DNA of 64,000 bases from Zygnema cylindricum (lineage: Eukaryota; Streptophyta; Zygnematophyceae; Zygnematales; Zygnemataceae): the NCBI GenBank assembly GCA_037447655.1, contig JBBHKE010001576.1, positions 124,001 through 188,000 of the forward strand, written 5' to 3'. The translations under genes were made by a program, and so were the position numbers. This document shows, piece after piece, positions 22,604 to 32,838 of the stretch. The first letter of the stretch is position 1; every line of letters begins with the position of its first letter. The notes under the pieces are model-generated. The model made no database searches and had not been told where the DNA came from. It was given only the letters and a program-made list of their open reading frames with translations.

Positions 22604-24622
22604 TACCGAGTGTATGACTTGAAAAAGAGAGATATAATTCTGGTAAAACAAATAGTGGTGATGAATGAAGAGAAGTCCATTGATCCATTCAAATATAATA
22701 AGGAAGTCAAAATCAGATTTGAAACGGATCAGTTTTCTGACTTTGACTTTGAAAATGAAGAGAAGGAAGAGGGAGAAAAAGAAAAATCTGCAGATCTACC
22801 AAAGGAGAAGGAGGAAAGGACAACATCCGAGGGAACGCCACAATACGAAGTGGAAACCGATGAGGAACTTGATGAGACACCGGAATTGGAAGATATGGAA
22901 GCTGAAAATTTCCCAAAACGAAACCCAAGAATGCCTTCCATACCGGCGTCCGATTTTGAAGGGGGAAGAAGAAGTAGTAAACGACTTCAAGAAAGACAAG
23001 TAAATAACCAACTCACAAAGATGTCTCACCCAGATGAACCTCAAACATACTTAGAGGCCATAAACACTCCAGAAAGTAGCCGGTGGATCACAGCTATAAA
23101 TGAAGAAATGGCCTCTATCATGGAAGCCAATACATGGGAGTTGGTAGATTGTCCACCGGACCGAAAACCGATCGGATGTAAGTGGGTGTTTAAACTTAAA
23201 TTAAACCCGGATAATACCATTGAGAGGTACAAAGCTAGGTTAGTTGCAAAAGGTTATACACAGAAAGAGGGGATAGACTACGAAGAAACCTTTGCACCTG
23301 TAGTCAGATTTCCTTCTGTTAGAATCCTTTTAAGTATAGCCGCAGCGGAGGATATGGAAATCCACCAAATGGATATTAAAACTGCCTTTTTGCACGGAGA
23401 GTTGGAAGAAGAAATTTACATGAGGCAACCGGAAGGATTCGTGGAAAGTGGGGAAGAAAACAAAGTTTGCAAACTAATAAAATCACTCTATGGGCTTAAG
23501 CAAGCCCCGCGACAGTGGAATGTAAAGCTCGACGAATTTCTGACCGGTTTGGGGTATATCAGAATTAGTTCAGATCACTCTATATATTTATTTGAGGATG
23601 AGAATGGAGTGATATTTATTGCTATTTATGTGGATGATTTGTTGGTCTTAAGCAAGTCCTTAGATAAAATTAACAAACTAAAACGGGATCTTAGAAGCAG
23701 TTTTGATATGAAAGATCTTGGCGAAGCAAAGTACATTTTGGGAATTCAGATGGAGAGAGATAGAGGGAATAGAATTATAAGACTCACTCAAAAAGAAGCA
23801 ATCGGTAATATGCTAGAAAAATTTCAAATGGAGAAAGCAAACGGATGTACTACTCCCATGGATTTGAAGAAAGTGAGTGAGGGGAGTGAAGAGGGAGGAA
23901 TATTCATCATTAATGATGAGATGGACGAGATAGAAAGAAAATTTATGGAAAATATCCCTTATCGGCAGATTGTAGGCAGTTTAATTTATTTTATGAACTG
24001 TACCCGTCCGGATATAGCTGCAGCTGTAGGTGTCCTTAGTAGAAATCTAAATGAACCAAGAAAGAGAGATTGGGAGGCTGCCAAAAGAGTGATGAGGTAT
24101 CTGGTGGGGACAAGGGAATTATGGTTGCATTTGGGAGGGGAGCACACTGACATCACCACTTGGAGTGATGCCAGTTATGGAGATGTGCCTTTAAGGAGGT
24201 GTACGACTGGATATGTGTTGCAAATTGGATCCGGTGCATGTTGTTGGAGTAGCAAGCAACAAAAAGTAGTTGCTCAGTCCACTATGGAGGCTGAATACAT
24301 GGCTTCCTGTGCTGCCACCAAAGAATTAATGTGGGTTAAATCTCTTCTTGAAGAACTTGGGTTCATGAAGTCTGGAACTCAAAATGTTTTTTGTGATAAT
24401 CAAGCTGCTATCTCTATTGCAGCTAATCCGAAACATCACTTCAAAGCTAAGCATATGGATATTAGACTAAGCTTTGTCAGAGAGAAGGTAGAAAATAAAA
24501 TTATTAAACTGGTTCATAAAACTGATAGAGAAATGATTGCAGACATGATGACAAAAGCAGTGCCTTCCCCTAAGTTGATTTATTGCAGAGAAAACTGTGG
24601 ATTAAAATTGAAAAGTGACTAG
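22604..24622 (+). CDS. Copia reverse transcriptase-RNase H (downstream part of gag-pol)
   Basis: Same frame as the upstream part, separated only by the TGA at 22601-22603. It starts with the integrase C-terminal linker and an acidic spacer. Reverse transcriptase follows (EIHQMDIKTAFLHGEL, SLYGLKQAPRQWN, catalytic IYVDDLL), then RNase H (TWSDASYGDVP, STMEAEYMA, CDNQAA, ending ADMMTKA). All catalytic motifs I looked for are intact, consistent with recent activity. It has no start codon of its own. Confidence 0.9.
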   Translation, partial: YRVYDLKKRDIILVKQIVVMNEEKSIDPFKYNKEVKIRFETDQFSDFDFENEEKEEGEKEKSADLPKEKEERTTSEGTPQYEVETDEELDETPELEDMEAENFPKRNPRMPSIPASDFEGGRRSSKRLQERQVNNQLTKMSHPDEPQTYLEAINTPESSRWITAINEEMASIMEANTWELVDCPPDRKPIGCKWVFKLKLNPDNTIERYKARLVAKGYTQKEGIDYEETFAPVVRFPSVRILLSIAAAEDMEIHQMDIKTAFLHGELEEEIYMRQPEGFVESGEENKVCKLIKSLYGLKQAPRQWNVKLDEFLTGLGYIRISSDHSIYLFEDENGVIFIAIYVDDLLVLSKSLDKINKLKRDLRSSFDMKDLGEAKYILGIQMERDRGNRIIRLTQKEAIGNMLEKFQMEKANGCTTPMDLKKVSEGSEEGGIFIINDEMDEIERKFMENIPYRQIVGSLIYFMNCTRPDIAAAVGVLSRNLNEPRKRDWEAAKRVMRYLVGTRELWLHLGGEHTDITTWSDASYGDVPLRRCTTGYVLQIGSGACCWSSKQQKVVAQSTMEAEYMASCAATKELMWVKSLLEELGFMKSGTQNVFCDNQAAISIAANPKHHFKAKHMDIRLSFVREKVENKIIKLVHKTDREMIADMMTKAVPSPKLIYCRENCGLKLKSD

Positions 24623-24623
24623 G

Positions 24624-24635
24624 AATTAAGGGGAG
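24624..24635 (+). promoter_or_regulatory. polypurine tract of the nested Copia
   Basis: AATTAAGGGGAG sits immediately before the 3' LTR (TGTTG at 24636), the usual place for plus-strand priming. Confidence 0.75.
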
Positions 24636-25524
24636 TGTTGAAAAGAGGTAATTAATAGTTCACTTCCCTATTTTAGTTTTGTTTTAACGAAAGAGAGTAA
24701 GGATCAAAGGCGCGCCATGGCTGCCGCCATATTTCGAAAGTGGCAGTTTTTGCAGTTAAGGGTATTTTGGCTAAAATGATGCATAGGATTGATTTGAACC
24801 TGTGTCCTCTAGGTTCTTTATAGACTAACGCCTTAAACATTAAGGCGTTACGAAACGATGCACGTGACGGGTTTCATAAATATATAAACTTTAACAAAAC
24901 AGCTAATTAACAGCAGACTAACCAAAAAAGCAATTTCTGCATGTACGCGAATCTGAACCGTGTAAAATATGTTTTGATCGGACGGCCGGCATTAAAGCCG
25001 CCACGCGAAGTGAGCTTTTCGGCGGCATACGGATATAGCGTCACGCGGTGCCACGTGGCGCCACATTATTTGATACCGGAGAAGATGGGAGGAGGAACCA
25101 TGGCTTCCGATATGACAGGTGTCATCTTGTAGACCTTGTCGTACAATAGTTGTACAATAAGTACATCGCCCATTGTACCTTCTTGTACTTTATAGTGTTC
25201 CTATTGGACTAGGGTTTAATAGTAGGTAGTCGTGAGTAGGCAGACCGAGACTTAGTAATATTTAGGTACCTCTCTCTCTAAGAGAGCTTGTAACTATAAA
25301 GGTCACTTTTGACCAGCCATAACTTACTGCTCGTGTGAGCAAATTCAGTGATTCTTTTTGCGTTTGACTCAGGGGAGTCTTGTCCTCACAAGGGTGAGAG
25401 TGGTCAGAATATTTGTGTGCCTGGGCGGCGCTTATTCAGCGGGAAAGTAAAAGGGGCAAATATTATCCTAGAGGCTTTACATAGGCTGCTCATTCTGTGG
25501 GTCAATGGAGACCACAGAATTTCA
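24636..25524 (+). repeat. 3' LTR of the nested Copia
   Basis: 889 bp, matching the 5' LTR almost base for base. The tRNA-like segment at about 24787-24852 contains a near-perfect inverted repeat (TAACGCCTTAA/TTAAGGCGTTA). Confidence 0.95.
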
Positions 25525-25682
25525 ATTTATGGATTTTAAGAATGCGAAATTAAACCTACGTGCGCCAATCATAATTGAGAAACGACGTCTACTGGCACGA
25601 CACAATGGAAGACCGTGCCAGTAAACACTAGAAATAGACGTATCCGCATGTTTACTGGGACCGCCTAATGGAGAACAGGCCT
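25525..25682 (-). repeat. right arm (outer end) of the large inverted-arm element
   Basis: Continues the right arm after the Copia insertion and matches 12300-12141 in inverse. It ends at CCGCCTAATGGAGAACAGGCC. Confidence 0.65.
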
Positions 25683-26108
25683 CGGTCGTTTGTCTTTTCA
25701 AAACGAAAACTCGAAGCGTGTGAAACCACAAAGGAGCTTGACAAGATATCTTCCGGCAAAGACTTTTCTATTTGATGTTAATCATAATCGTATCTTTTGT
25801 ATTATTGTAATCATAAAGTACGAAATGGTACGCAGCTTGTACTGTAGTATTTTCTATTTTTTGGTACGGCTGCGGATTTCTCATTTGTTTTGAAGTTATG
25901 GATCAAAACGATAGAAAAAAAATTTGTAGCTTTAGCACATGAGAAAGTTCCCTAATACAATGTACCGTACTAAATATAGCAAACTGTACCTCACTAACGT
26001 GCCAAACTTTTCATCTGACGAAAACAACACCATTATCATCACATGCCTCCCACGACCTGGAAATAGTTTCGGCATTGGGAATTGCACTTGTCAGTAGGCG
26101 TTGTTACA
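25683..26108. other. no gene seen
   Basis: Contains at 25828-25950 a second copy of a block found at 17207-17320 (GTACGCAGCTTGTAC, TTGGTACGGCTGCGG). No coding frame of note. Confidence 0.4.
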
Positions 26109-26840
26109 AAAGCAAAGAGCCGTACTTTTGTACTGCTGTACTCATTTCCCAAGAAAAAACAAGAAGAGAAGAGCCGTACTGCTGTACTACTATACTCATT
26201 TCCCAAGAAAAAACAAAAAGAGAAGAGTCGTACTACTGTACTACACCGCCAATCGCTATTAGAGTAAAGGAATAAATAGCCTAAAAAGCAAATTAGTGTT
26301 ATTAATGCTAATTTGGAAAAAAAAAATCTAAAAAGAACATATATACTAATTAATCACTAACTCTAATTTGGGTTTTTTCGAATAAAAAATGCCCGCCGTA
26401 TTGATGTGTACATCAGTATATGTATCCGTACAAAATCTGACAATTCGTACGCCAAAATCTAAATATTCGAGTTTGCATCTTTTTTTCCAGTGCACATTCA
26501 CATGCGTGCGCAATTACATTAAATGACTTTTTGTACATTTGTATTTTAAAAAGTACATTCTGATACAAAAATGATGTCCGTACACCACACTATAAACATT
26601 GCGGTGTTTTTCCGTTATTAACGCTAATTAGAAATAAAACCCTAAAAGGCGTAAAGGAAGAAATAGAATTATGGATTGTATTTCAGTCTTTTTTTTTATA
26701 AAGGGCACCGAATTAGCATTATTTGCTTTAATAGCAATTGGCGGTGTACTGTACTCATTTCCCAAGAAAAAACAAGAAGAGAATTGTCGTACTGCTGTAC
26801 TTACCGTACTTATTTCCCAAGAAATAACAACAGGAGCCAG
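26109..26840 (-). repeat. 54-bp minisatellite derived from Copia RNase H code, interrupted by a MITE
   Basis: About two full 54-bp units and two partial ones. Each contains TCATTTCCCAAGAAAAAACAA, which on the minus strand reads CFFLGNEYS, a degenerate form of the Copia RNase H FFLGG region. The adjacent minus-strand sequence at 26800-26925 reads SDWAQDELSRRSTTG, the natural upstream neighbour of that motif. 54 is a multiple of three, so the units stay in frame. The array is split at 26242-26748. Confidence 0.7.
26242..26748. mobile_element. MITE with TACACCGCC ends and 6-bp duplication
   Basis: 507 bp with near-perfect inverted ends TACACCGCCAATCGCTATTA and TAATAGCAATTGGCGGTGTA, flanked by CTGTAC at 26236-26241 and 26749-26754. 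The uninterrupted minisatellite unit shows what the empty site looked like, supporting the duplication. Non-coding. Similar ends occur at 36637, 38984 and 39700. Confidence 0.7.
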
Positions 26841-27172
26841 TAGTAGAACGGCGGGATAGCTCATCTTGGGCCCAATCAGAGTCACCAAACCCGAGGAGGG
26901 TAGTAAGAACCAGAGGAGGAGTAACTGAGGCATAGGGATTTAGTGCCTTGGAAGATACCAAAAGACACGTTTAGCAACTGCAAGATAAACTGTTTTGGCT
27001 TAACTAATTGCTCTTCTATCTCCACCCCCTTGGATGCCAATTTCCCTCTTGTTCCCTCCACCGACACCCTCCTATCCCCTCCCCTCCACGCTACTTATCC
27101 CTCCGTGGTCGGTGCTCTTATGTATGCCACGCAGGCAACTCGGCCAGCTATTTGCTACCGCAGTTAAAAAAC
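26795..27172. pseudogene. Copia fragments in head-to-head order (RNase H minus, reverse transcriptase plus)
   Basis: On the minus strand 26800-26950 gives GFGDSDWAQDELSRRSTTG (RNase H start). On the plus strand 26985-27170 gives SISTPLDANFPL and PSVVGALMYATQATRPAI (reverse transcriptase C-terminal end). In an intact element these pieces are neighbours in one direction, so an inversion has separated them. This Copia differs in wording from the nested element and belongs to another lineage. Confidence 0.7.
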
Positions 27173-28786
27173 CGGTTTGCCAATTTTATGCCACATCCCA
27201 AATCCGATTCCTCTTTTTTCTTTGAATTTCCAACCGATTCCGTTAGCGGATTGAAGATCTTTTTGTGCAAATCAACGGACTCGATTAGTGCTCTTGTCAT
27301 CGGATCGTTATTCATATCAAATTTGAAATTCCCTTTTGTCTTTTGTGTCCGTACCATATAAACCGCATTCTCTGATTCACATATCCTTAAATGACAAACG
27401 AAGGTAACTCTTTCACTCAAAACTAACTCCGGAGTTTAATCGACATTTTACCAAAAAAAATTGACTTCATAAAACTAAACGTTTTTTTTTTCCAGACATT
27501 GAACACCCTGAAAATTAGACCGCGTATCGTTATTAGTGTTAGTACTAGCGATTCACGGTAGAAGAAGTATGTCGACAGGTGTATCGTTATTAGTGTTTTT
27601 GTTTTTTCTGCCACCTAAAACATATTTATTACGAATACACATGCCCGATTTTTTCGACTCGAGACAACCATCAGAAGTTGAGGATTCCATTATTCAATCG
27701 CAACCGTCAGATTCGAGATCCGATTAGAGTGCACTTAGAAAAGATCTTTCAATTGGTAGGAAAAACATTCACACTACTATCGATACACGGTGTACTTTTA
27801 AGACAATTTGAAAGGAATAACGCGGTTTCAAACGGCAAGACATATTCTTCTAGAGAATGCTTGTGGCTAATAACCATTAGTTTCAGTTTCCCACCCAAAA
27901 TTCTGCATTATGATTTTTTGGACTTTCCGGAGAGAAGCATATTACAAATAAATAAATGGATCCCAACAATGTCGTGGAAGTAAAGAACAAGTTCCAAATG
28001 CATCCCAAATGAAAAGGGTTTGTGGACATCCACATCATTTATTGAAGTGCTGAGATGTTTTTGACTTTTTCCTTCAAAGACACAAGACTTTTAACATAAA
28101 TAAGTAAAATTGCAAGTATAAGCATTTGGAGTAAGGTACATCGTAATATCAAAAGCTACAACTTCAAGAAAAAATAATAGGGTTTTCAACAATGTTTACA
28201 TAGAATTATAAAACAACGACATCATTCTACCAAAATTCCCAATACCACAGCCACCTCAAAAAGAAAGTGGGTTTTTTGTTGGATGACAAAACATTCTTGC
28301 TTCTTACTTTTGTCTTTTGCTACAACTTTTTTGGAGGTCGGTTTTTGTTCTTCAACCATTAACAGATATCAATTAATAAGGGCTCCTTCACAATCTAAAA
28401 ATCGCTTGCATCCTAAATTCAAAATGCGACGCGACCATTAAAAACTTTGTTTTAAAACAATATCCTAATCCATCAACTAATGTATTCTTTGTCACAATGA
28501 AAAGCAAATTAAAAAAATGTGGTATTGCAAATCCTTTCGAATGATTCAATCAACTCCTCTACATTTCCATCCTCATTTTCCTAACTATATTTTTTCCCTA
28601 CATTTCTCATTCCTACCTCGTTTTTCTACTTCTCAAAAACATTTCGAACTCTCGACGAAAACGATGCCACGATCGAAACCACGCATTCCGTAACTAATCT
28701 TTAAAACTCATCCCACAACTTTCAAAATCCTTTCCAAAATAGTAAACAAAAGCCAAAAATAAAAATAAAAAAATAATGCATTTCAT
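27173..28786. other. no gene seen; includes 3' flank of the PC-esterase locus
   Basis: AT-rich. The open frames here show no family motif. The part nearest 28787 is probably the 3' untranslated region of the minus-strand PC-esterase gene. Confidence 0.45.
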
Positions 28787-31700
28787 TCACTCAAGTCGTC
28801 GTAAAAGCACCTTGACAAAATTGTACATCATTTGAGTCGATGTATCGGGAACTCCCGGTAGACAATAATGAAGACAATCGTACTTTTCGGCCCCTTTCAA
28901 ACCATGATGTCCATCAGGTCTAAGGGAAGTCAAGTATTCTGTATCCATATATACTCCTCCAACTTCTTCAACATATCTTTTGGCAATATCATTTTGTTGT
29001 CTAAAATCCGCCCAATGGTAATGGGGAGGGAGGAGGGAGGGATCTTGGGGGACTTTGATTGGTCCATCGTATGATGTGGAAAAATAAGAGTTTAACCGGT
29101 TTTTTGTGGTTTGTGTTCAAATGAATTTTTGGTTTTAGAAACAACAATTGAGAGAGAGAGGATTTGTTCAATTAATAGTCTTGGGTTTTTTGAAAAGCTT
29201 AACAAGAATTTAAACCGCAATACCGGATTTCCATTTATTTAATAGATGAAGTGCTAATAACAGGCAGTTTCAATTCACCTTACGGGAAACAAAAACTAAT
29301 GGGTCATTTTTTTTTTGGTTTGTCCATTTCCTCTAAATAATCAACTAGTTTACAGGATGTAACAGATAGAAAAAAGGAATCAGTTAAAAACATAGTCGCC
29401 GGTTTTTCGGCAGTTTAAAAACAAAAAATACCGCAAACGGCAAAATATTTTACTCGGACGATTTAGAGTGTACGGTTATTCCATTAGAGCTTCACTTCAT
29501 GTATTCGTATATAATATAATAAATATGTATATTCGGATATAATAATACATGTATAATGGAAAAACCTAGACAAGACAAAAAAAATCTTCTACGCAAAACA
29601 AAACTCACAACGGTGAAGTACATGTCTTAACTTTTGACTTAAAGCAACCTAGTTTTTTTTTATTGTTTTTTAACAAAAAAAGGAAGAAGTCAATGGAGGT
29701 TCTGTCTTTTGTGGAATAGTCTTACGGAGATCTCGAACCATTTTTTTTTTAATCTTGCTAAAAATGAAATGGGATAACTGTAATAAAAACAAAAGTCGAT
29801 AAATAAATAAGAGCGGTAAGAGCCTAGTTTGTTTGAAAGTGACAAAAACTGAAAAGCTATTGTTCCACTTTTAGTGTGGACTTTAAAAAGTTAATACTGG
29901 AAGATTTTGAAGTAAAACAAAAAAATTGTGGGAGTGATCCCACAGAAATTTTCGTACTTTAAAACCATGGTCAAGATTGCAACCATGTCTCTATTCTATG
30001 GATTTCAAACTAGATTTCATCCCTTGACTAATGAAAATACTTGACCTTATTTCAGTTTAGTTCAGTTTGCAATTTTACTGTGCTTAAAGTTGTTGTTGAC
30101 ATGTGCACAATTTTGGTGTGGATTTTTTCAAGCTCATTCTTCTCTCCTAGCCTAAGTGAAACGCTAAAACTCAACAGCAAACAAAAATTAATTCTCCCCC
30201 TCCCTTTTTTTTTCCCTCTCCCTCTCCCCCTTCCCCCTCCCCCCTTCCCGCTCCCCCTCCTCGTTGTCCCCTCTCCCCTCTCCCCTTCCCCCTCCCCCTC
30301 CCCCTCTCCCTCCCCCTCCCCCTCCCCTCCCTCTCCCTCTCTCTCCCTCTCCCTGCCACCTGGCGCCGTATTCCTCCATAGTATGAGCGTCTCCGGCCTT
30401 CTCTCCCTTATATACCGAAGGGTATCTCTCACTCCCTCCTCATATATGGTTTCATTTCTATAATGGGCTCCTCTATTTAAAATCAAAATCGAGGGATCCC
30501 ATTCGTCCAATTTCAGTACCCATGGAGCCTCTCCGTCTAACGGAACTTCCGTTAAAGTTAAGTATCGGTTGAAACAGAAACGGATTTCGACGGCATGGTT
30601 ACCATAGAACTCGTGACAATGGGAGAATCCTTGGCAAACTCCGGTCCGGAGACCAGCGTCCCAGTCTCGAAATTCGAAAGGGAAAAGGTTTACGGCTTCT
30701 GGGGAAAAAGACAAAAAGAGGGAAGACAAAAAAAGGGAATAAGGGGAATATAGAGGAAGGAGAAGAAACAGGGAGAGGGATAGGGGAGGAAGTAGTAGAA
30801 GGAGACGAAGAAGGGCGGGGAAAAAGGAAGGAGAGGGGGAGAGGAAGGAGAGGGGGAGAGGGGGAGGGGGAGGGAGAGCGAGAGGGAGAGAGGGATCTAA
30901 CCAGTGTCCGGTCCCACTAGATTGAAAAAGAGAGAGCGATATAATTCGAGAGTCAGAGAGTCGCCCAAAAAGAGAATACTGCGACCAGGACCCATCAACC
31001 TGCAGAGTAAAAGGAAACATAAGAGTGTAAGAGAGGGAGAAGGATAAAGAGGAAGGAAATAATGGAAGAGAGGGGATTGACATGGAGAGGACGGGAAGAA
31101 AGAGAGACCCAAGACAGGGAAAGTCGGTGGAGAAAGAGGGAGAGGATAAGGAGAGGAAAGAGGAGAGGAAAGGAGAGGAAGGAAGAGCAAAGAGAGGGAA
31201 TGGAAGGAAAAGGAATGGAGGAGGGAGGGAGAGGGGAGGAGAAATGGGGACAGGAGGAGAGAAGAGGAGGAGGAGAGGAGAGGAGGGGAGAAGGAGGAGG
31301 GAGAGGAGGGGAGAGGGAGGGAGGAGTGGAGGAAAGGAGAGGAAAGGAGAGGAAGGAGAGGAAAGAAGGAGGGAAAGGAGGGAGAGGGAAAAGGGGGTAG
31401 AGAGAAGAAAAAGTATATATAATAAAGTGTAAATTGTTTTCATTTCACGACACTCAATAAAGTTAAAACTATCTTGGTTGGCTCGTGAAGGAAATTTAAA
31501 AATATTCAAAAATCAAAAATGATATCTTAAAAACAATCAAAATAGCAAAGATGTCGAACAAATTTTAATTTTTCTTAACTAGAAGGCGAAAATTTCCAAA
31601 TAGAACCTTTACAAAACAATTTTTACAAAATCTTTTAACAAAAAAAAGGGTCCCATTTCTTTGAATTTGTCTTACAACCAACCACCAGTTTTCAACTTCT

Positions 31701-32838
31701 TTCATCTTTTTACTTTTTTCTATGTACTCATAAAACTTAACTATCGTTTAAACGTTACTTCACAAATTTTAGCCCTCCCACATTATCGGAGAACATATAA
31801 GAACTAAATTTGTAAAATTTTCCTTAACGTAATTTTCTTCACGATAGTGTGAGCTGTCCCAAGCTCAAAATCATACGTGAGTTGCTGAAATCCACACTAA
31901 TTTTGGTATATTCCTTTGGTATTCTCATGTTTTTTTACATGTTGCCTATTATTCCGTCTAATTTATCTTGGAATAGTAGCAAATAAAAGCTTACGATTTA
32001 CTAGAATAATAAAGTCCACACTAAATGTGGTGAAAGGGAAAGGAAAAAAAAATGAAAACGTCTTTCAAATGATATGAAGAACCGAAGGGCCAATTTTACA
32101 CTTGTTATTAGGAGAACTATGAAGAAAGTTGTGAAAAATGGCTTATACTTCTATGTAATATAACAATGTAATTATATAAATGGTTATTTCCATCAAAATC
32201 AGTTGTGGTGTTCTAGATTTCCTTGAGCCCCAAATTTCTAAGCCCAAAATTGATTTTGATTTTTAAGGCTACTCTAATTTGCGGTTGTAGCTTTTACTGT
32301 TTTTGCCTTCAAAAAATTTATGTCTTTTGACATCCTCTGAAAATTTCCGGACACCAACGTTGATCCCATAAAGTGTCTTTTTCCATTGTTTTTTTGTCCG
32401 AAAAATAGATTATATTTCGTGTATTGTTTTACATAAACTTCTTAAATTCGTTCACTTTTTTCGGTGAAAGGATAATCGTTTCCAATGCGGAAAAGAAGAC
32501 CGGTAGTTTAATTAATTATTGTAATTATTATTAATTATTAAAAGTGGTTGTAACCTCATATAAAACAATTACAAAGAGGGAAAAAAACTCACTTGCAAAA
32601 TTTTTTCCATCGGGCAAGTTGTCGATGTTTCCCAATCCCATTTTAAGTATTCCCTTACACTCCAATTTCCCCCTTTAATAGCGATTTTATCCGCTTCTAA
32701 ACCAGATACTCCTTTTTCTGTGTTACGAACGTCACAAGGTTGTATTGGCTTTCCTCGAGTCCACGGTAAAAGTCGAGGTTTCGAATTATACACCCATTCT
32801 CCCTCTTTCACTAGGCAATTAAACTTCGTTTCAACCTT
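28787..32838 (-). CDS. PC-esterase (TBL/PMR5-like) domain, catalytically complete copy (domain B)
   Basis: Recognisable exons on the minus strand. The N-terminal one is 32593 to about 32838 (CLVKEGEWVYN, then YLKWDWETSTTC, like the PMR5N start; donor GTGAGT at 32592-32587). The nucleophile exon is 30902-30999 (ILFLGDSLTLELY, the GDS block). The middle exon is 30360-30698 (CFNRYLTL, ILILNRGAHY, ILWRNTAPG). The C-terminal exon runs from about 29116 to 28787 (YHWADFRQQN, then DCLHYCLPGVPDT with the catalytic D-x-x-H). Such enzymes act in the Golgi and move or remove acetyl groups on cell-wall polysaccharides. Open points: no AG acceptor found for the last exon; phases between N-terminal and GDS exons do not match, so a small exon may be missing; no start Met or membrane anchor upstream, since the first exon is in frame with domain A across one TAA. 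Confidence 0.7.
30193..30355. repeat. polypyrimidine (CCCTCTCC)n tract in intron
   Basis: Almost pure C/T on the plus strand, beginning right at the splice donor of the PC-esterase middle exon. One strand is all purine over more than 150 bases. It produces a long spurious frame rich in Ser/Pro/Leu. Confidence 0.85.
30715..30897. repeat. polypurine tract between two PC-esterase exons
   Basis: A/G-rich on the plus strand, filling most of the short intron between the GDS exon and the middle exon. On the coding strand it is a very long polypyrimidine tract leading to the acceptor at 30699-30700. Confidence 0.8.
31027..31407. repeat. polypurine tract upstream of the GDS exon
   Basis: About 380 bases of GAGGA-type purine repeats on the plus strand. 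On the coding strand it is polypyrimidine, placed just upstream of the acceptor at 31000-31001. Confidence 0.85.
31430..32586. other. intron sequence of the PC-esterase gene; no other feature seen
   Basis: AT-rich, without open frames showing motifs. It lies between the N-terminal exon (donor at 32592) and the GDS exon (acceptor at 31001). A small coding exon may be hidden here. Confidence 0.45.

Larger units (their letters stand above)
19311..25524 (+). mobile_element. Ty1/Copia LTR retrotransposon, nearly intact and young
   Basis: 6.2-kb element with LTRs at 19311-20205 and 24636-25524 (both TGTTGAAAAGAGG...GAATTTCA, near identical by eye). It has a primer-binding site at 20206-20220, one long gag-pol frame at 20267-24622 broken by a single TGA, and a purine tract just before the 3' LTR. 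Domain order gag, protease, integrase, reverse transcriptase, RNase H is that of Ty1/Copia. No clear 5-bp target duplication was found (GAATA on the left, ATTTA on the right). It lies inside the right arm of the element at 12141-25682. The few LTR differences mean a recent insertion. Confidence 0.95.
12141..25682. mobile_element. large inverted-arm (foldback-like) element, host of the nested Copia
   Basis: The left end GGCCTCTTCTCCATTAGGCG has its inverted partner at the right (CGCCTAATGGAGAACAGGCC). The inverted match continues inward over long arms: left 12141 to about 13150, right about 18420-19310 plus 25525-25682. The right arm is split by the Copia element at 19311-25524. Shared landmarks include the hairpin GTTTACTGGCAC/GTGCCAGTAAAC in both arms and the palindrome CACCCTTAGGGTG at about 12835 and 18765. 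No transposase was seen, so it would be non-autonomous. No convincing target duplication was found. The superfamily is unknown; Mutator-like or foldback are possible. Confidence 0.65.

Noticed and set aside
26100-26850. CRISPR-like array of regular repeats
   Set aside because: Direct tandem units of 54 bp without unique spacers, in nuclear eukaryotic DNA, derived from Copia code.
30052-31509. 485-codon minus-strand open frame rich in Ser, Leu and Pro
   Set aside because: It runs through a purine/pyrimidine tract that lacks stops in most frames. Only its short GDS and middle-exon parts are real coding sequence, joined by splicing.
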